From assembly GCF_014805685.1 (NCBI RefSeq), contig NC_060885.1:15926132-15990131 (forward strand): a stretch of 64,000 bases of DNA, written 5' to 3'. Of the stretch, positions 49,986-63,014 are shown piece by piece. A program made the position numbers and the translations under genes. Source of the DNA: Silurus meridionalis (Eukaryota > Chordata > Actinopteri > Siluriformes > Siluridae). Positions within the stretch are counted from its first letter, which is position 1; each line of letters begins with the position of its first letter. The notes under the pieces are model-generated. The model was not told where the DNA came from. It was given only the letters and a program-made list of their open reading frames with translations, and searched no databases.

Positions 49986-52206
49986 AACCCTTGTATTTAA
50001 AACTTAGTGTCGCGTCAATGCAAATGAAATAGTGCCAGAAACAAATAGACACCCTGCCCCACATCTGCAGAGCTTCCTGATCCTACTGAACAGTAGACAG
50101 TTCCCCAGCATTTAATCACAATCTGTTTCAGTACAAAAGGCTGAGGAAAAACAAAAAGGCACGGAAGCCTGAAAAATGAGAAAAGAAAGTGGGAGAAACA
50201 AATTCCACAGGGGAAGCGAGTAACAGAAAGAAAGATGACCCATTCTTCTTCTTCGTTTCAACACTGAAGTGCTGCTGTCAGCAGCACCAGTCCACAGAGA
50301 CGGAGTAAAACAAGCAGGTCGATTATGACCCTGGTTAGCGTGTAGCTGTCCAGACTGGGCCATTACCTGCTGATGGATCTTACTCGTAATCCACCTTTAT
50401 TGGGTTAGCATCAGCACTATGCTACGCCGCAGCATTAAAGATCCAATAACAGATATGGCGCAAAAAAAAAAAACATCTCCCCTTTCCCCAACACCTCAGA
50501 GTAAAGCTCTATCCAGGGAAATAAGCAGCAAAGTGCCCACTGGAGAAGATGGAGGCAGACCGGTCAATATGTAGGGACAGCTATCATTGGAGAAGCGCCG
50601 AGGGCGAAGCATATCACCATCTCGATCTTAATGCAATCTGGGAAGCGGCAAAAGGCCTGACATAATTGGGCTCCTATTTTCTGAGAAGAGCTGAGCACAG
50701 CGGCGAGGGGCCAGAGGTGCCTGGCTCTCTGCTAGGAAGAGTAATAGAGAGCGTACACATCAATGCTAGACAATGCAGTCCAGTCAATGCTGGATAGGAA
50801 CCAGATGATGACAAGGTCACAGGAGCCACCGGCCAGTCCATCAGCACGAAAGCCAATTACTAAGTGAAGAATAGAAGAGTGAAGAGCAAATCTATAATCT
50901 TATTATATGTGCTCAGATCTCACACATAAAGCAATCTCAAGCAAAACCCAATACCTCATGAAGTCTTTATCTTGGATATAGAAATCGATTTTTAATCTTT
51001 TTCTTTTTTTCGATATATTTATTTTTAAAGTTGTCTGTAATTCCCCAGTCATGTATGAGGACTGCAAAAGTTCCCAGCTTCTATTAGAAACTCTGGCAAT
51101 GTATTGCTCAAGGTAGGATATAAAAAACAACCAAAAAAAAGAAAAGAAAAGAAAAAAAAAGGTTTCATATCAGCATGACAAATAACCTCCTGAGGCTCAT
51201 TATTTTGTGATGTTCAATTCGATCAAAGTAATGAAAAAACACCAACTACAAAAGGAAAAGCTAAAGATAAAAAGGTAAAAGACGCGTTATGAAAACAAGG
51301 ATGGGAAGCTGATGGTTAATATCCTGGCACATTTATTTTCCAAGGGCTTTGCTCGCTGGCTCTACGCGTAATCATTTAAATGCCAGCGAACCAAAAAGGG
51401 GACAATGTGACAACGTTGCAGTGGCTTTTAATATAAGGTGCCATTTATTCCTCGACAAAACTCGACACTCATCTATTAATGTGGGCATAGTGGACGATGG
51501 AGTGGGAGGTTTAACGGAGATGAAAAAAGCAGAAAAAGAGTGGTAAAATAAAGCAAGAGTTCCGGCAGTGCTGCATGACTGCACTCCATCTTGTGTTAGA
51601 TGCAGACATCCAACACAGCACTGAGTAGGGGGTTTTGTTTTTCTGCCCCAAAAGGCAGAGGCTGCCTCTCCGGTGGTTTCATTTCACGGCTGGTTTTCTT
51701 GTCCTAATCACATCAGCACAGCAACATGATGGAGGGAATGAAGGGAGAGCTCAAGGTGCCAAGGCCTAACGACCAGAAGCCATTTGGTGTAAACTATTCT
51801 CTAAGAAACCAGCTCTAAATCTTCAGACTCGTAACCATGTGTATAGAGGTTTAGAACTGCTTTTTTGTTTTTCAACAAGACGCACACTGATGGAGCTGAA
51901 TGAATTTTGCATCATCGTATTATCAATCATCAACAATTTAAAGGACTTAAACATAATTGAAGTTTATCATATAATTATTCTTAGGATTATTATTTACATA
52001 CCCTGTAATAAATTACATAGCATAAATATACTATTTCCACACATTTTTTTTAAATCACAATTCTGGTCACTTGCCAATCTCCAGCCTTGTGATATGACTA
52101 CCATCCAGGTAGAAGAGGATTAACACATGCTTCCTCTAAAACATGAAGCCAGCCTTTTCCATTTTTTTGCTGCCTCATAACAAATGTTAACTGCTAACTG
52201 TAACAC

Positions 52207-52229
52207 AGACAGAGAGCGAGAGAGCGAGC

Positions 52230-52293
<64 letters not shown>
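52207..52293. repeat. (GA)n microsatellite with GAGC interruptions
   Basis: GA dinucleotide tract, interrupted early by GAGCGAGC-type units. Confidence 0.97.
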
Positions 52294-52334
52294 CATTTTT
52301 CTCTTGCACCATTCGGGAGCCCAAGCGTAGTAAT

Positions 52335-52355
52335 TGTATTATTATGATTATTACT

Positions 52356-52402
<47 letters not shown>
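52335..52402. repeat. (TAA)n microsatellite
   Basis: About 15 pure AAT units preceded by a short TTATTATGATTATTA lead-in, so the array is partly inverted. Confidence 0.97.
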
Positions 52403-52404
<2 letters not shown>

Positions 52405-52814
52405 GTTAACTAAATAATAATCTGTTCCACTTCTCTTTTTTTCCTATACATTAAACGAAAATGAAGCAAACAATCTCCAGAAATAAACCGGCACAAACTT
52501 AAAAAAAAAAGAAAAAAAAAAAGATGACAATGAAAACATCAGTTGTGCACGTTAAAGACTTCGACGGCGTTTCAAATGAGAAAGCACACAGATGTTTAGT
52601 GTCAATTATCATCCGTTTGGAACAGAGGCAGGTGCATCACTTATGTTCTGATTTTCATTTCTTCTAGTTCTCTCTCCCGTCTCTTTCCACATCAACCACG
52701 GTGTAAAGTACTTTTGCTTTAATTCATTTGCATTGACAAGACGCTGAAGTATCAGAGAATGAGATGCACTTCGAATCCCACTGACTAAATCTAGGATTTC
52801 AGGTAGTAAAAAAA

Positions 52815-52818
<4 letters not shown>

Positions 52819-52888
<70 letters not shown>
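52819..52888. repeat. (TA)n microsatellite
   Basis: About 35 pure TA units. Confidence 0.98.
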
Positions 52889-52890
<2 letters not shown>

Positions 52891-54151
52891 CATGAGTCAC
52901 ATCTTTTTTTAATTTCTTCATTTACTGTCTTCAAAATTCTTCCAACATATGGGCAGCTTTTCGGTGCAGGCTGGAACGTCATGAACATTTGAAAGTAGCT
53001 ATGGAGTTCATCTTTCCACTGATATCTGTTCTCAGGTTCAGTGAGCTATACAGGCTTCATAACTTACACACAATGAACACCTTTCACCTATTTGTTTATT
53101 TCTTTATTCTAACAGTTTTCACATAGCCATATCACCATTACACTAACATTTAAATTAAGGGAGCAATCAAAGATTAGTTCAGCTTTATAGGTTTTAGTCA
53201 GTGAAATACAACACACCTTGTTTATTTTGTATTTTTTGTTTGCTTGTCAGAGCAAGTGTCAGCATGACTCCTGCGTCTTTGGGTGTTAGCTTATTAGCTC
53301 AATAACGTGCTGCTCTGAGAATGGTCAAGAGTCTTTCATTGTACAGCTGTTCCCTGTAATGAAGTCTCATGAGCTTTTCACCTGACAGTCACTACCAGTG
53401 TTACCTAGTTAGCATCTATCAGTGCAGTATGTATATCATTTGTATGAAGGTTGTGTATGCAAAGTATTGGCAACATTGCTAGTATCAGACCAAACTTTAG
53501 CTAGTTATAAAGCTAATCATTTGTTTTATTTTTACAAAAGTGCTACCAAAGTTTAATTTAGTATATAATGGTGTTTTTTGAAAATCTGTTGTATTGACTT
53601 TTTTTAGTCACTGTAAAAATACTTTTGTGCGTTCTGAGAATTTACTGGACGAGCGGTCTGGAAAAAAACCCCACAAATAAATAAATAAATAAACAATCCA
53701 CAATTGCCTGTTTAAGTTACTGCATGTTTTGTACCCTAGTAGAGAATCCTCCACTTGTTACTCTATTATAATCTTACTGCACGTATCCACTGCTAGATGT
53801 GACTTTTTATTTTATTTTTTAAGCACATCCAAAAAACCGAAGCCCCTGTGTGACCTTCAGTCCAAAACGCTGAACAACTGTATGATGTTTAAAGGCTCTG
53901 TAATCTACAGAGTGGGCAGCACATATTAACTACTTTTGGTTTGCCTTGAGAAAACACCCCACTGCAATCCATACTGGAGTCAGCACCATCATTTGACATT
54001 CTACTAGTACAAATAGACACACCATGCGTTTTCTTGAGAGCCTGTGGAAACCTGTACATTAATAATGCATGCAAATTATATATCGGATTCAAAACAATGC
54101 ACTGAAGGACACTGTTAAAATGTGATGTGTGGATGAACAGGGCGTACTTAC

Positions 54152-54227
54152 AAACGAGTCGGTCACCACGTTTTTGTCGTAGTACTTCTTCTTCTCATAC
54201 TTGTCCCTGATGAAGAACTCTACAGCT
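54152..54227 (-). CDS. smap1: smap1 internal exon B: end of ArfGAP domain, FIRDKYEKKKYYDKN motif
   Basis: 76-nt coding exon. With the CA carried over from the previous exon, it translates as QAVEFFIRDKYEKKKYYDKN, then VVTDSF. The FFIRDKYEKKKYYDKN stretch is the hallmark of SMAP-family ArfGAPs; the YYDKN ending is SMAP1-like, where SMAP2 has a different sequence (my memory of the family). The acceptor is CTCTCAG|AG and the donor TTT|GTAAGT, a near-consensus 5' splice site. The exon ends in phase 0, so it can join either the cassette exon at 47965 or the exon at 43786 without a frame change. It closes the helical end of the ArfGAP domain and begins the basic linker. Confidence 0.94.
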
Positions 54228-54879
54228 CTGAGAGGTTTGTTAAGGGAGAAAGCAATTCACCTGCAGTGGGTACAGAAATAATGCTTGCATGGGCACACAC
54301 AAACGTACACACACACAAACTTTCCCTTTCATTCTTGCAAATAGACTTCTATCACAAATCACTCCTGCCACTCTTCTGCACCCACTCCACCCTGCCTTCA
54401 CTCTTTTCTTCACTTCTCTAACACACTCTGCATTACTTTGCACTGTTGACCCCATGTACTTGAACTCCTCCACCTTCATTATTCTTCACCTCCAAAGCCA
54501 TCCTACAGACCACCATCCGATGCTGTCTAGCTACACTGTCCCCTGCCAACACCTTAGTCTCCAATCTCCTTCAGGTTGCATCTCCTACATAGAACATAGT
54601 CCACCTGTGTGCACCTTCCTCCACTCTTTTAAGTCACCTTCTGATCCTCCTCCTTCTTAAAATAAGTATTTATCACTGCCATTTCCATCCTTTTAGCACT
54701 AAGAGTGCACTGGCTTGTGCAACCCTAATGGCTGGGTTTATTTCTCAAGTAATTTAAATACACAAAAAATCAAGACAAATTAAAAAAATAAGACACTGCA
54801 AAGAGAAAAAAACAAAAAAACAAAACACAGAAGACGTTGCAGAATGAAAAAAAAAAAGAAGGAACAGGAGAAAACAGCG

Positions 54880-56085
54880 AGGGGCAAGATGCTGATTCAT
54901 AATGGAAGCCTTTTTTGGCCACATAAAAAATAGAAATAAATAAAAAATAGAATCACATGGTATCAAACTAAGCCTCCAATCCCTGGAAAGAACTCTGTCT
55001 AAAAATCAGCTCTGGAGAAGACGGAACAAAACGGATGAAACGGAGGAGCCTCGTTCATACACCAACAGCTTCAAGCCTCATGAACTTTATGGCCCTTTAA
55101 AGTGTAGATGTCGACATTTGGATCCCACTTCATGTAGAGTTTTGAAATTGGACATTGGACATTTAAAGTCTCTGGCATGGAGAAGCTGGTGTTGGATCTA
55201 TAATGATCTCAGACGATGAGCTATGAGTTGCTCAGTAGCTCCTGGTTCCACAAAGTCAAATGACTGTATAAGACTATAGAGAGGACATTACTCAAAATCT
55301 CACACTCCGGTGCTCATGGAAGTTCTCACTCTTCAGTGTGTTGTGTTGTTTAATAATCTTTAATAATGTATTATAGATTTATAATCACGCTAATTATCCA
55401 CCCAAATAAGGATTAGGTTCCCCTTTTTGAGTCTGGTTCCTCTCAAGCTTTCTTCCTTATAACATCTAAAGGAGTTTTTCCTTGCCGCAGTCACCCCAGG
55501 CTGCTCATCAGGGATAAACACACATCATTCTCTTTAATTCTAAAACTTCTGTAAAGCTGCTTTGAGACAATGTTCATTGTGAAAAAAATAAAATTAATAA
55601 AAATAAACTTGAACTTCAGACTGCAGAGGCTGACAACATGGTTACCAGTGAATGCATCAGATATTAAGTCACAATTGCAAGAAATAAAGTTAACATTTTT
55701 TTATGAGGTGGAACAGGCTTCCATAGGATTCAGGCCAAAGAAAACAACAACGTTTCCAAAGTTTGGGATCATTTCAAACTAAAACAAAAAAAATACACAG
55801 AACAGTATGTTTTTTTAAGAGAAATCTGATTACATTTTTTAGATTTACGATTTTTTATTTATATATTTGTTTTTGCATTTGGTGTAATATGGCAAGTAAA
55901 TGCAATAAATGGGTTTCGTTTTCACAGACATCCTTAAATGCAATATCAGCAATAAAACGTTAATTTTTCTAAAAAAGAAACAAATTACCTGTTCATTTTA
56001 AGAGACCAGATTTATTTTCTCTTGTATATTTGATTAATTTTATATTCGATTACTAAAATAATCCATAGCTACAGCCCTTGTCAGG
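54880..56085 (+). mobile_element. hAT-like repeat, copy 2, interrupted by a retroposon
   Basis: Homologous, in inverse orientation, to 61905-62690: shared words include ATGGTATCAAACTAAGCCTC, CTCTGGAGAAGA, ACACCAACAGCTTCAA, GATTCAGGCCAAAGA and TTTGGGATCATTTCAAACTA, ending GATTACTAAAATAATCCATA near the right end. Relative to the other copy, 55075-55618 is an insertion. Non-coding. The termini look hAT-like but I could not define a target duplication. Confidence 0.65.
55075..55618 (+). mobile_element. retroposon (LINE 3'-end-like) inserted into the hAT-like repeat
   Basis: Absent from the sister copy at 61905-62690. It contains GGTTCCCCTTTTTGAGTCTG, AGGAGTTTTTCCTTGCCGCA, GGCTGCTCATCAGGGATAAA and GTAAAGCTGCTTTGAGACAA, ending in an A-rich tail (...AATAAAATTAATAAAAATAA), the form of a 5'-truncated LINE 3' end common in fish, possibly of the L2 group. 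CTTCAA before and CTTCAG after may be the remains of a target duplication. Confidence 0.6.
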
Positions 56086-56602
56086 TGCAGTGTTGAGATT
56101 CTTGATACAAAAATTAATACATTGAGATGCATCTCCACACTCAAACATACACAGTGAATAAATGCCCTAAATTCTTGTTGTTTATCAGCAAGGATATTGT
56201 TTTCTTTTTTTCTTACAAAGCACTTCATAATTTAATAAAAAAATAGCAGTGACTTCATAATTAAAACCCGGTTTTGTTTTATGTGACGTGAGTCGCTACA
56301 AGGTCTAGCAGCATAACAAGTCACAGTTGTGATGCTTGTCAGTCATGTTTCTCAAAACCTTGCTGTAATTGGCAGTTGTGGAGTACAGGAAAATAATACA
56401 CCTTTCGCATTGTAAAAATTTTATCAAATTACTGCACGTCTTCATTAGTAAGGGGACAAAAAAATCTGAGGGAAGCTTTAAGAATCGGTAAGAATCACAT
56501 GAAAGAATTGACTCATCGTGACGCACAATCAACCCACTTCACAACTGATGCCACTGGAGAGGGCTGATTTTAACCTTGCAGAACCTGAACAAGGTGTGCG
56601 TT

Positions 56603-57095
56603 GACACTCTATAAACAAAAGTTTAAGGACACCTGATAAGATTAATATGTGCATTTTGAACCTCACATTTCACATTTAGCCTCCATTTGCTGTTATAATA
56701 TGCTACACTCGTCTGGAGGATGTTCCACTAGATTTTAGAGTGAGGTTATTGGAGATTTGTGTTTATTCAGCAACAATGGTTTTAGTAAAGTCAGGTATTG
56801 ATGTAGGGTGAGAAGGTCTGGGGTGCAGTCGACATTCCAATTCATCCCAAAGGTGTTAAGTACAGTTGACGTCAGCACTCTATAACAGGCCAAGATGCTC
56901 CACTCCATCCCATGTAAACCATATCTTAATGGAGCTGCTTTAGACTTTATCAAGATGGAACAGGTTTGGGTCTCCCAGTTTGCGGAAAGGGAAAATTTAA
57001 TGCTACTGCATCCTATACAATCGTGTGCCTCCAACTTTGTGGTAACGGTTTGAGGAAAAACACAGGTGTCCCATTACTTTTGTCCTTATAATGTA
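56603..57095 (-). mobile_element. Tc1-like nonautonomous element, 493 bp, TIRs at both ends
   Basis: The left end ATAAACAAAAGTTTAAGGAC and the inverse of the right end ATAAGGACAAAAGTAATGGG are matching TIRs. The interior (GGAGGATGTTCCACTAGATT; GGGTGCAGTCGACATTCCAA; AAGATGGAACAGGTTTGGGT; CGTGTGCCTCCAACTTTGTG) follows the same family as 2552-2981, 46910-47178 and 49575-49985. Transposase gene reduced to non-coding remnants. Confidence 0.75.
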
Positions 57096-57943
57096 TCAGG
57101 ACTGCAATTTAATCACAGAGTTCTCTGGTGACCAATATATCTTAGCGCTCATATGCTCAATTAAATTTAGGAGTGCACTAGAGACATTATTTCATTGTCT
57201 AGGTTTGCAAAAAGGAGCTTTAATAAACTTTAAGACAAGTCAGAAATGACTTGAATATACCTCGTCCTTTTCAAAAAAGACTTGGTTAGATATCAGAAAT
57301 ATTCACTGCCTCATAGGTAGTCAAAATACACATGCAAAATGTTTCCAGTAATTCTCACCTTCTTACTGGGTGAAAAAGAGCCTTGCGGTTTCATTCATCT
57401 TTGCAATTGATATTTGAGTCACTGTTTGAGTCTCATACGTCAGAGTCAAACTAGCACAGGCAATCAGATTGTACCTATAGGCGAAGTACCACATCAGATA
57501 AGTGCTGGTCTACTAATAGTATCTCAATAACTTCTTCATATAACTGTGCTATAGAAGTGTATATCCATGCCTGCAGAGACAATCAGTTAACATGCATTAA
57601 CCTCTCCATAGACAGTTAGCATCTGCCTTAAAGCCCCTTATCCTGACCTTCATACATCAAAGCTGATACAATTTTATGTTTAAAGGCCCCACTTTGTCTT
57701 TGGATTGTATCCTTGCTGTGGCCAGCAAGCTTTAAATGGCATCTTAAACTCGTTAGTGTATAAGCTCCTGTATTTGCTCTCTATTCCCCTCATTAGCTGC
57801 ACTAAAGTCAGGATTTTTAATGCTGCTAGACAGTTAGACTGCCCAGTTAGACAGTGAGAGAGAGAAAAAAAACAGTGAAGGGAAGGGAAGGGGGAGATTA
57901 GAAGATAAAAATGATACTTAGTAAACATAGAAAATTTAAAAGT

Positions 57944-57947
57944 AAAA

Positions 57948-57990
<43 letters not shown>

Positions 57991-58062
57991 ATACATAAAT
58001 AAGTAATTTTTTTTTTTTAAAAGCATGAAGGCAATAAAATAAATAAATAAATAAATAAATAA
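57944..58062. repeat. (AAAT)n microsatellite in two blocks
   Basis: Two (AAAT)n tracts (57944-57998 and about 58037-58062) separated by a T-run and short unique sequence. Confidence 0.95.
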
Positions 58063-58639
58063 AAAGCAGAGCTCTGATACCACACTGATCCCATACAGTG
58101 CTGAGAGATCACAAAACAAATAGATAGGCACACTCATCAGACACACCACACACACACACAAAACAGCAAAACTACTATTATGCAGGTCTGGAGCAAAAGC
58201 TTGGATGGCATTATTGGATTTGCACATTCGTGACTCTTTCATCACAACACAATTGTATATCTGATTTAAAAAAATGGATCAAGGCCCATCACAGTGACCG
58301 TGAAAAAGAAAGACAAAGAGAATGTAGGCAATTAAGAGAAACAAAGAAAATGTAAAGGAAATCAGAGATAGACAGGCGGGCCATCAGAAAGATTATTATT
58401 ATTATTTTTAAGAAAAACAGATGAGAAGAGAGGCATAGATAGAAAAAAAAGTACACACACACACGGGGTCAAAGACTGTCAAAAGTTAGAAACACTTATG
58501 GTTTAAGAGCCACATGCATGTTCCTTTTTATATGTAACAAATGGGTAAATTAATAGTTTGAAAATTTACTTTGACAAAACAAATATATAAATGTACTGAA
58601 AAATCCTCCCTGTGTATAAATAACACACTTTTAGCATCT

Positions 58640-59060
58640 GGGCAAGTAGTTTCTCTGAATACTTTGCCACGCCTCATGTAAAACTGGCCAAAGGTGTTCT
58701 TGGTTGGTTATTTAGTTTAACTGGCGATCCAGTTCATCCCAGAGCAGTTCAATAGGATTCAAGGTGATGTTGGTTCCAATCAGCTGAAGTTCAGAAGGAA
58801 TTGCCTGGTGTTGAGGTATGGATTGGTAGCCATGTTGGTTCAGTATTCCGTTTTCCCAGTAAATAAGTCTTTAACTCTCACTGCTCCATGACAACCCTGA
58901 ATCATTAAGTTCCACTTCCATGTTTAAATGTGGCTATGAGGCAGTCTGTTCTCTTACATAAACTCTACTGTTAGCAAACAAAATGTCAAATTTGGACTTC
59001 TCTGTCCACAGAACACAGTCATTCACTGACCAATTCTTGTGGGTTTTTTGCCTGTTGCCT
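58640..59060 (-). mobile_element. Tc1-like transposase relic, antisense
   Basis: GTTCATCCCAGAGCAGTTCA then ATAGGATTCAAGG, TGTTCTCTTACATAAACTCT and AATTTGGACTTCTCTGTCCA are the reverse strand of a Tc1-like transposase gene; the last corresponds to the region around the first catalytic Asp (W.DE..F). The copy is fragmentary and lacks visible TIRs. Confidence 0.55.
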
Positions 59061-60024
59061 AGTTTGTATATAAACAAAAATAACAAACATAGGTCTCAAA
59101 TAAAAGACTAGGTGTTTCCAAACATATGACAGCCATTAACACACACACAGACACACAGATGACCAGCCAAGCTGATTTTATGCAAGTTGAAGGGAGGGGA
59201 AACATGTAATTTAAAATCTGAGAAAAGAAAGATTGGGAAATCAAAAGCACCCTACATTCCTAAGAAACACTGGCAGAAAATGACTATTCTTTGTACAGGA
59301 GGGAGGACAATTAGGAGCTCCAGGCTGCTTAGCTTCAACACTGTAAACTGAGAGAAAGTGAGTCATCAAACAAGTATCAATCCCTTTACTATGACTGCAT
59401 TTATCTATTTAAAAAAAAAAAAAAAAAAACAGTAGAAAGCTCATTATTTTGCTGAGAACAAAAAGGGGGAAACTATTTCTCTCTTATATATTCTACTTTG
59501 CTATTTGAATTATCAGAGTTGCAGAAAACAAAATACATTTGTGATTCTGAAATTTAATTCAATCCAGAAGTATTAAGTTCAGCACCAGTGACTGTTGCAA
59601 CCACAGTATGCAACCTTCAAATTTTTGTTCTGATCATTGTGAATGGCTTTCAAGGACAAGATTAAACACATAAAATAATCTTGCCCTCAATCACTTTGGA
59701 CAATAAAAGTTCATGAGTTTTTTCCCCCAGAAAGAGAAAGCGTTCTAATTTAAGGAACTGATTATCTTGAGGTCGGTTCAAGTAAACCAAATCTGAATTA
59801 AATTTATTACACTTGCAATTGACAAAGCAATAAGTTGGCTGCTTTTATCGGTCACCTATTTGCAAGTGATTTCTTCAATCAGAATTTTCTAACCTTTTTT
59901 TTTTAAGATTCAAAATAGGTACTTGTTTATTAAGGTGGCATCGTCTATCTTATTTTATAAAAATAGCTCTAACGACTCAAAACAAAAATCCGGCAAAGTC
60001 ATCTATTATTGTGAAATTCAAAGA

Positions 60025-60165
60025 GGGCAAGTGGTAGCTCAGTGGTGTAGATCTGATCAGAAGGCTGTAGGTTTAAATCCCAGCACCACATAGCATGGCA
60101 TTGCTGGGACTTTAAGCAAGGCCATTAACCTTCAATTGCTCAATTAAATGTATGAAAAATGACAA
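60025..60165 (+). mobile_element. tRNA-derived SINE
   Basis: A RNA polymerase III A box is visible at 60034-60044 (TAGCTCAGTGG, fitting TRGCNNAGYGG) and a B box at 60070-60080 (GGTTTAAATCC), with spacing as in a tRNA. The sequence around them (GATCTGATCAGAAGGCTGTA; AAATCCCAGCACCACATAGC; AAGCAAGGCCATTAACC) follows a SINE I associate with catfish and relatives. It is a diverged copy and not a functional tRNA gene: there is no closed acceptor stem. Confidence 0.65.
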
Positions 60166-61689
60166 ATGTAAATGTACTCTCTTCTATTCATTTTATTAAT
60201 ATGAGCCGTCTGCCTGGAAATTTAACATAAGCACCAGTGTGAATATGTGGAACTTTCTTGGTGTTAAAATTCCTCTAAAGTTTGAACGCCAAGTCTGAAT
60301 AATGCCCCGGGTCATTCCCTATATTATTATTATCATTTTAACTGAATTGTAATACTGAAGCTCATCTTTAAGCTATAAATTCATAAAATGGATTGTATCA
60401 TTTTTTTTTCCCTCAACATTCCACAATAAACAGACTGGGAAAGAAGGAGAAGGAGAAGGAGAGGGGGATAGAGGTTGACTGCTCTACAATTCTTATTCAG
60501 TCTCTTGCTTTCCATAGTAAGCACATCTTCATTTCTGCTACAATTTTGATAAAGAGTCAAAGGCCAAGAACTGCATGAAACAGGGTGAGGGTGAAAGAAT
60601 GAGCCCGAGAGACAGACTGAAATAAGACTTGTAAAAAAATAAAAAAAAATAATAAAAAAAGAGAAAAGAACAGTAGAACGGAAGAGAAAATGCTAGAGTG
60701 CTTCAGAATGATGGTGACATTAACAATAGACAAATACTTTTAGCTCTAGCTGCAGAAAGGCTTTTTTTTCAAAGCACATCTTTCCTTGACCGCTCGCAAT
60801 GCTTACATAAACAAGGCGAGTCTTCCATTAGCGGGAGAGGCACAGAGCATGACAACATCTGGCAGAGGGAAAACGACAACGACACCAGATGTAAATCTCC
60901 ATTTGGAAAAAAAAAACATAATACACCACAGAGTTTTATCAAAGGCTTTTTTTTCTCCTGGAAGAAGCTTCACCTTCCCTTTCCAGATTAATCCATTTTG
61001 ACAGAATATCATACTGCAGCGGTCAGCATAGAAATGAAGCGATTTCCACACCCACACCAAACACTGGAGAGCAGATAAGCAGAGCGCCTGCCAAGAAAAT
61101 TCAATTAAAGTGTGCAGAGGCTCCAAAGAGGAGAATATGGAATTAGCCGGGATGCCATACACACCCAATTAGGCCAGCTGTGTGTGACAGGCTGGAGGAG
61201 GAAAAAGCAATGCCCAAGAAGAGACAAAAGAAACAAACAAAAGGAGAGAGGCGTTGCTATTTCAAGTGTGCGTGTGTGTGTCGTACCTTTTCTCACAGTA
61301 CTGAGGTCTAACTCAAGGTGAGAGAGTTAGCTGTGAAAACTGCATGTCGTTCTGCATTAAAATACTGTAAAATCCTGCGTAAGGCACTTGTATCTGAGCG
61401 CTAAATCTAACAGCAGTGTGAAGACACTAGAGACTCTAACTTGCCTAAGGGTACTGAAGTTCTCCCATACATTTTAAAAAGATAGCAGTGTGGAGACTAC
61501 TCTCTGATCTTGGAACATAACTAGCATAAATCTGCTGTAATGTTACAGCCAAAGCAATCTGATTCTATAATTATATAGTAGTAATGCACCTTACATAGCA
61601 AACCTAAACCAGGGAGGTGATCACTCAGTGCAAATTGTTGCCATGTACCATGAGAGATTATGGGACCAAGCCAGCAGTGGTTGAGGATT

Positions 61690-61860
61690 AAATAAAATCT
61701 ACAGGAAGTCTCCGATTTACAATGGAGATGCGCTTTAATGACCCCATTGTAACTTGAAAATATTGTCCAGACAAGGCTACCCAGGAGTCTTAAAGAATGG
61801 CGATCAGTATGGGGCAATATACTGTATTTTGTAGATAATCTAACTAATTACAGTATATAA
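61690..61860. repeat. decayed repeat ('tccgatttacaatggagatgcg')
   Basis: AAGTCTCCGATTTACAATGG and GACCCCATTGTAACTTGAAA follow the terminal phrase of a short dispersed DNA repeat frequent in fish (...GACCCCATCGTAACTTGAAA). The second half (GGGGCAATATACTGTATTTT) ends in TACTGTA-like sequence. No coding potential. Confidence 0.4.
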
Positions 61861-61904
61861 TTTGGCAAAACAGACCAATTTATACTAGACGTATTAAATA
61901 AACA

Positions 61905-62690
61905 AGAGCCGCAGCCATGGATTATTTTAGTAATCATGTATTCTACCGATTATTCCATTGATTAATCAAGTAATCGGATAAGAAGTACTTTTTCTTTATT
62001 GAAAAGCAATACTAAATATACAAGAGAAATTAAGACCGGGCTCTTAAAATGAACGAGTAATTTGTTTTTGCTAAAATTGTATAAAAGGATATCTGTGAAA
62101 ACTAAATCCAATTATTTCATTTCATTGCAATATTACATCAAAATGCAAATACAAATATATAAATTAAAAATCATAAATAAAACTATAAAAATTTCAGATT
62201 ACTAAAAAAAAAACTAAACACACTGTAAGGTGTTTACTTTGTCATAGTTTGAAATGATCCCAAACTTTGGTAAGTTTGTCGTTGTCTTTGGCCTGAATCT
62301 ATTAAAGCCTGTTTCCACCACATAAAAAAAAAAGTTTTGCTTAATTCCAACTTCTTTTTCTCACAATTCTGACATTATGCCTCGCAAACATGCAACACTT
62401 TTGGTGCATCCACTGATAACCATGCTGTTGGCCTGAATTTTGAAGCTGTTGGTGTATAGACTCCAGAGCTGATCTTCTCCAGAGCTGATTGTTAGACAAA
62501 GTTCTCTCCAGGGACCGGAGGCTTAGTTTGATACCATATGATTCTATTGATTGTAGCCAATTTCATTTTCAATCTCTAAAGCTTTCTGGGCACTACAGAG
62601 AGGTGACGCTGACCAATTGGCAAAAACCCTTTTTTTTTTTTTTTTAAAGTGGCGGAAGCAGGCTTCCATATGAATCTTCTCTTCGCCACT
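61905..62690 (-). mobile_element. hAT-like repeat, copy 3, uninterrupted
   Basis: Inverse counterpart of 54880-56085 without the retroposon: it begins (plus strand) with GAGCCGCAGCCATGGATTAT and TTTAGTAATCATG, and ends around GGCGGAAGCAGGCTTCCATA. It also contains CGGATAAGAAGTACTTTTTC, similar to the copy at 21690-21990. About 785 bp, no open frame of interest. Confidence 0.65.
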
Positions 62691-62756
62691 TGCTGTTTTC
62701 TCCCAATTCCGACATTTTCGTTCTGCTTTATGTATACGTATGTACATAAACACACA

Positions 62757-63014
<258 letters not shown>

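Larger units (their letters stand above)
47966..54151 (-). other. smap1: smap1 intron between exons B and C (6.2 kb)
   Basis: Intron by virtue of the flanking exons. Contents are a hAT-like element at 48878-49569 abutting a Tc1-like relic from 49575, an A-rich stretch at 51120-51165, (GA)n at 52207-52293, (TAA)n at 52335-52402 and (TA)n at 52819-52888. 50490-50870 and 51330-51620 are complex sequence without visible repeats or splice-compatible open frames. 52900-54140 shows nothing beyond short A and T runs. Confidence 0.8.

Noticed and set aside
60025..60100. Possible functional tRNA gene
   Set aside because: A and B boxes are present but there is no closed acceptor stem or anticodon arm, and the flanks match a SINE.
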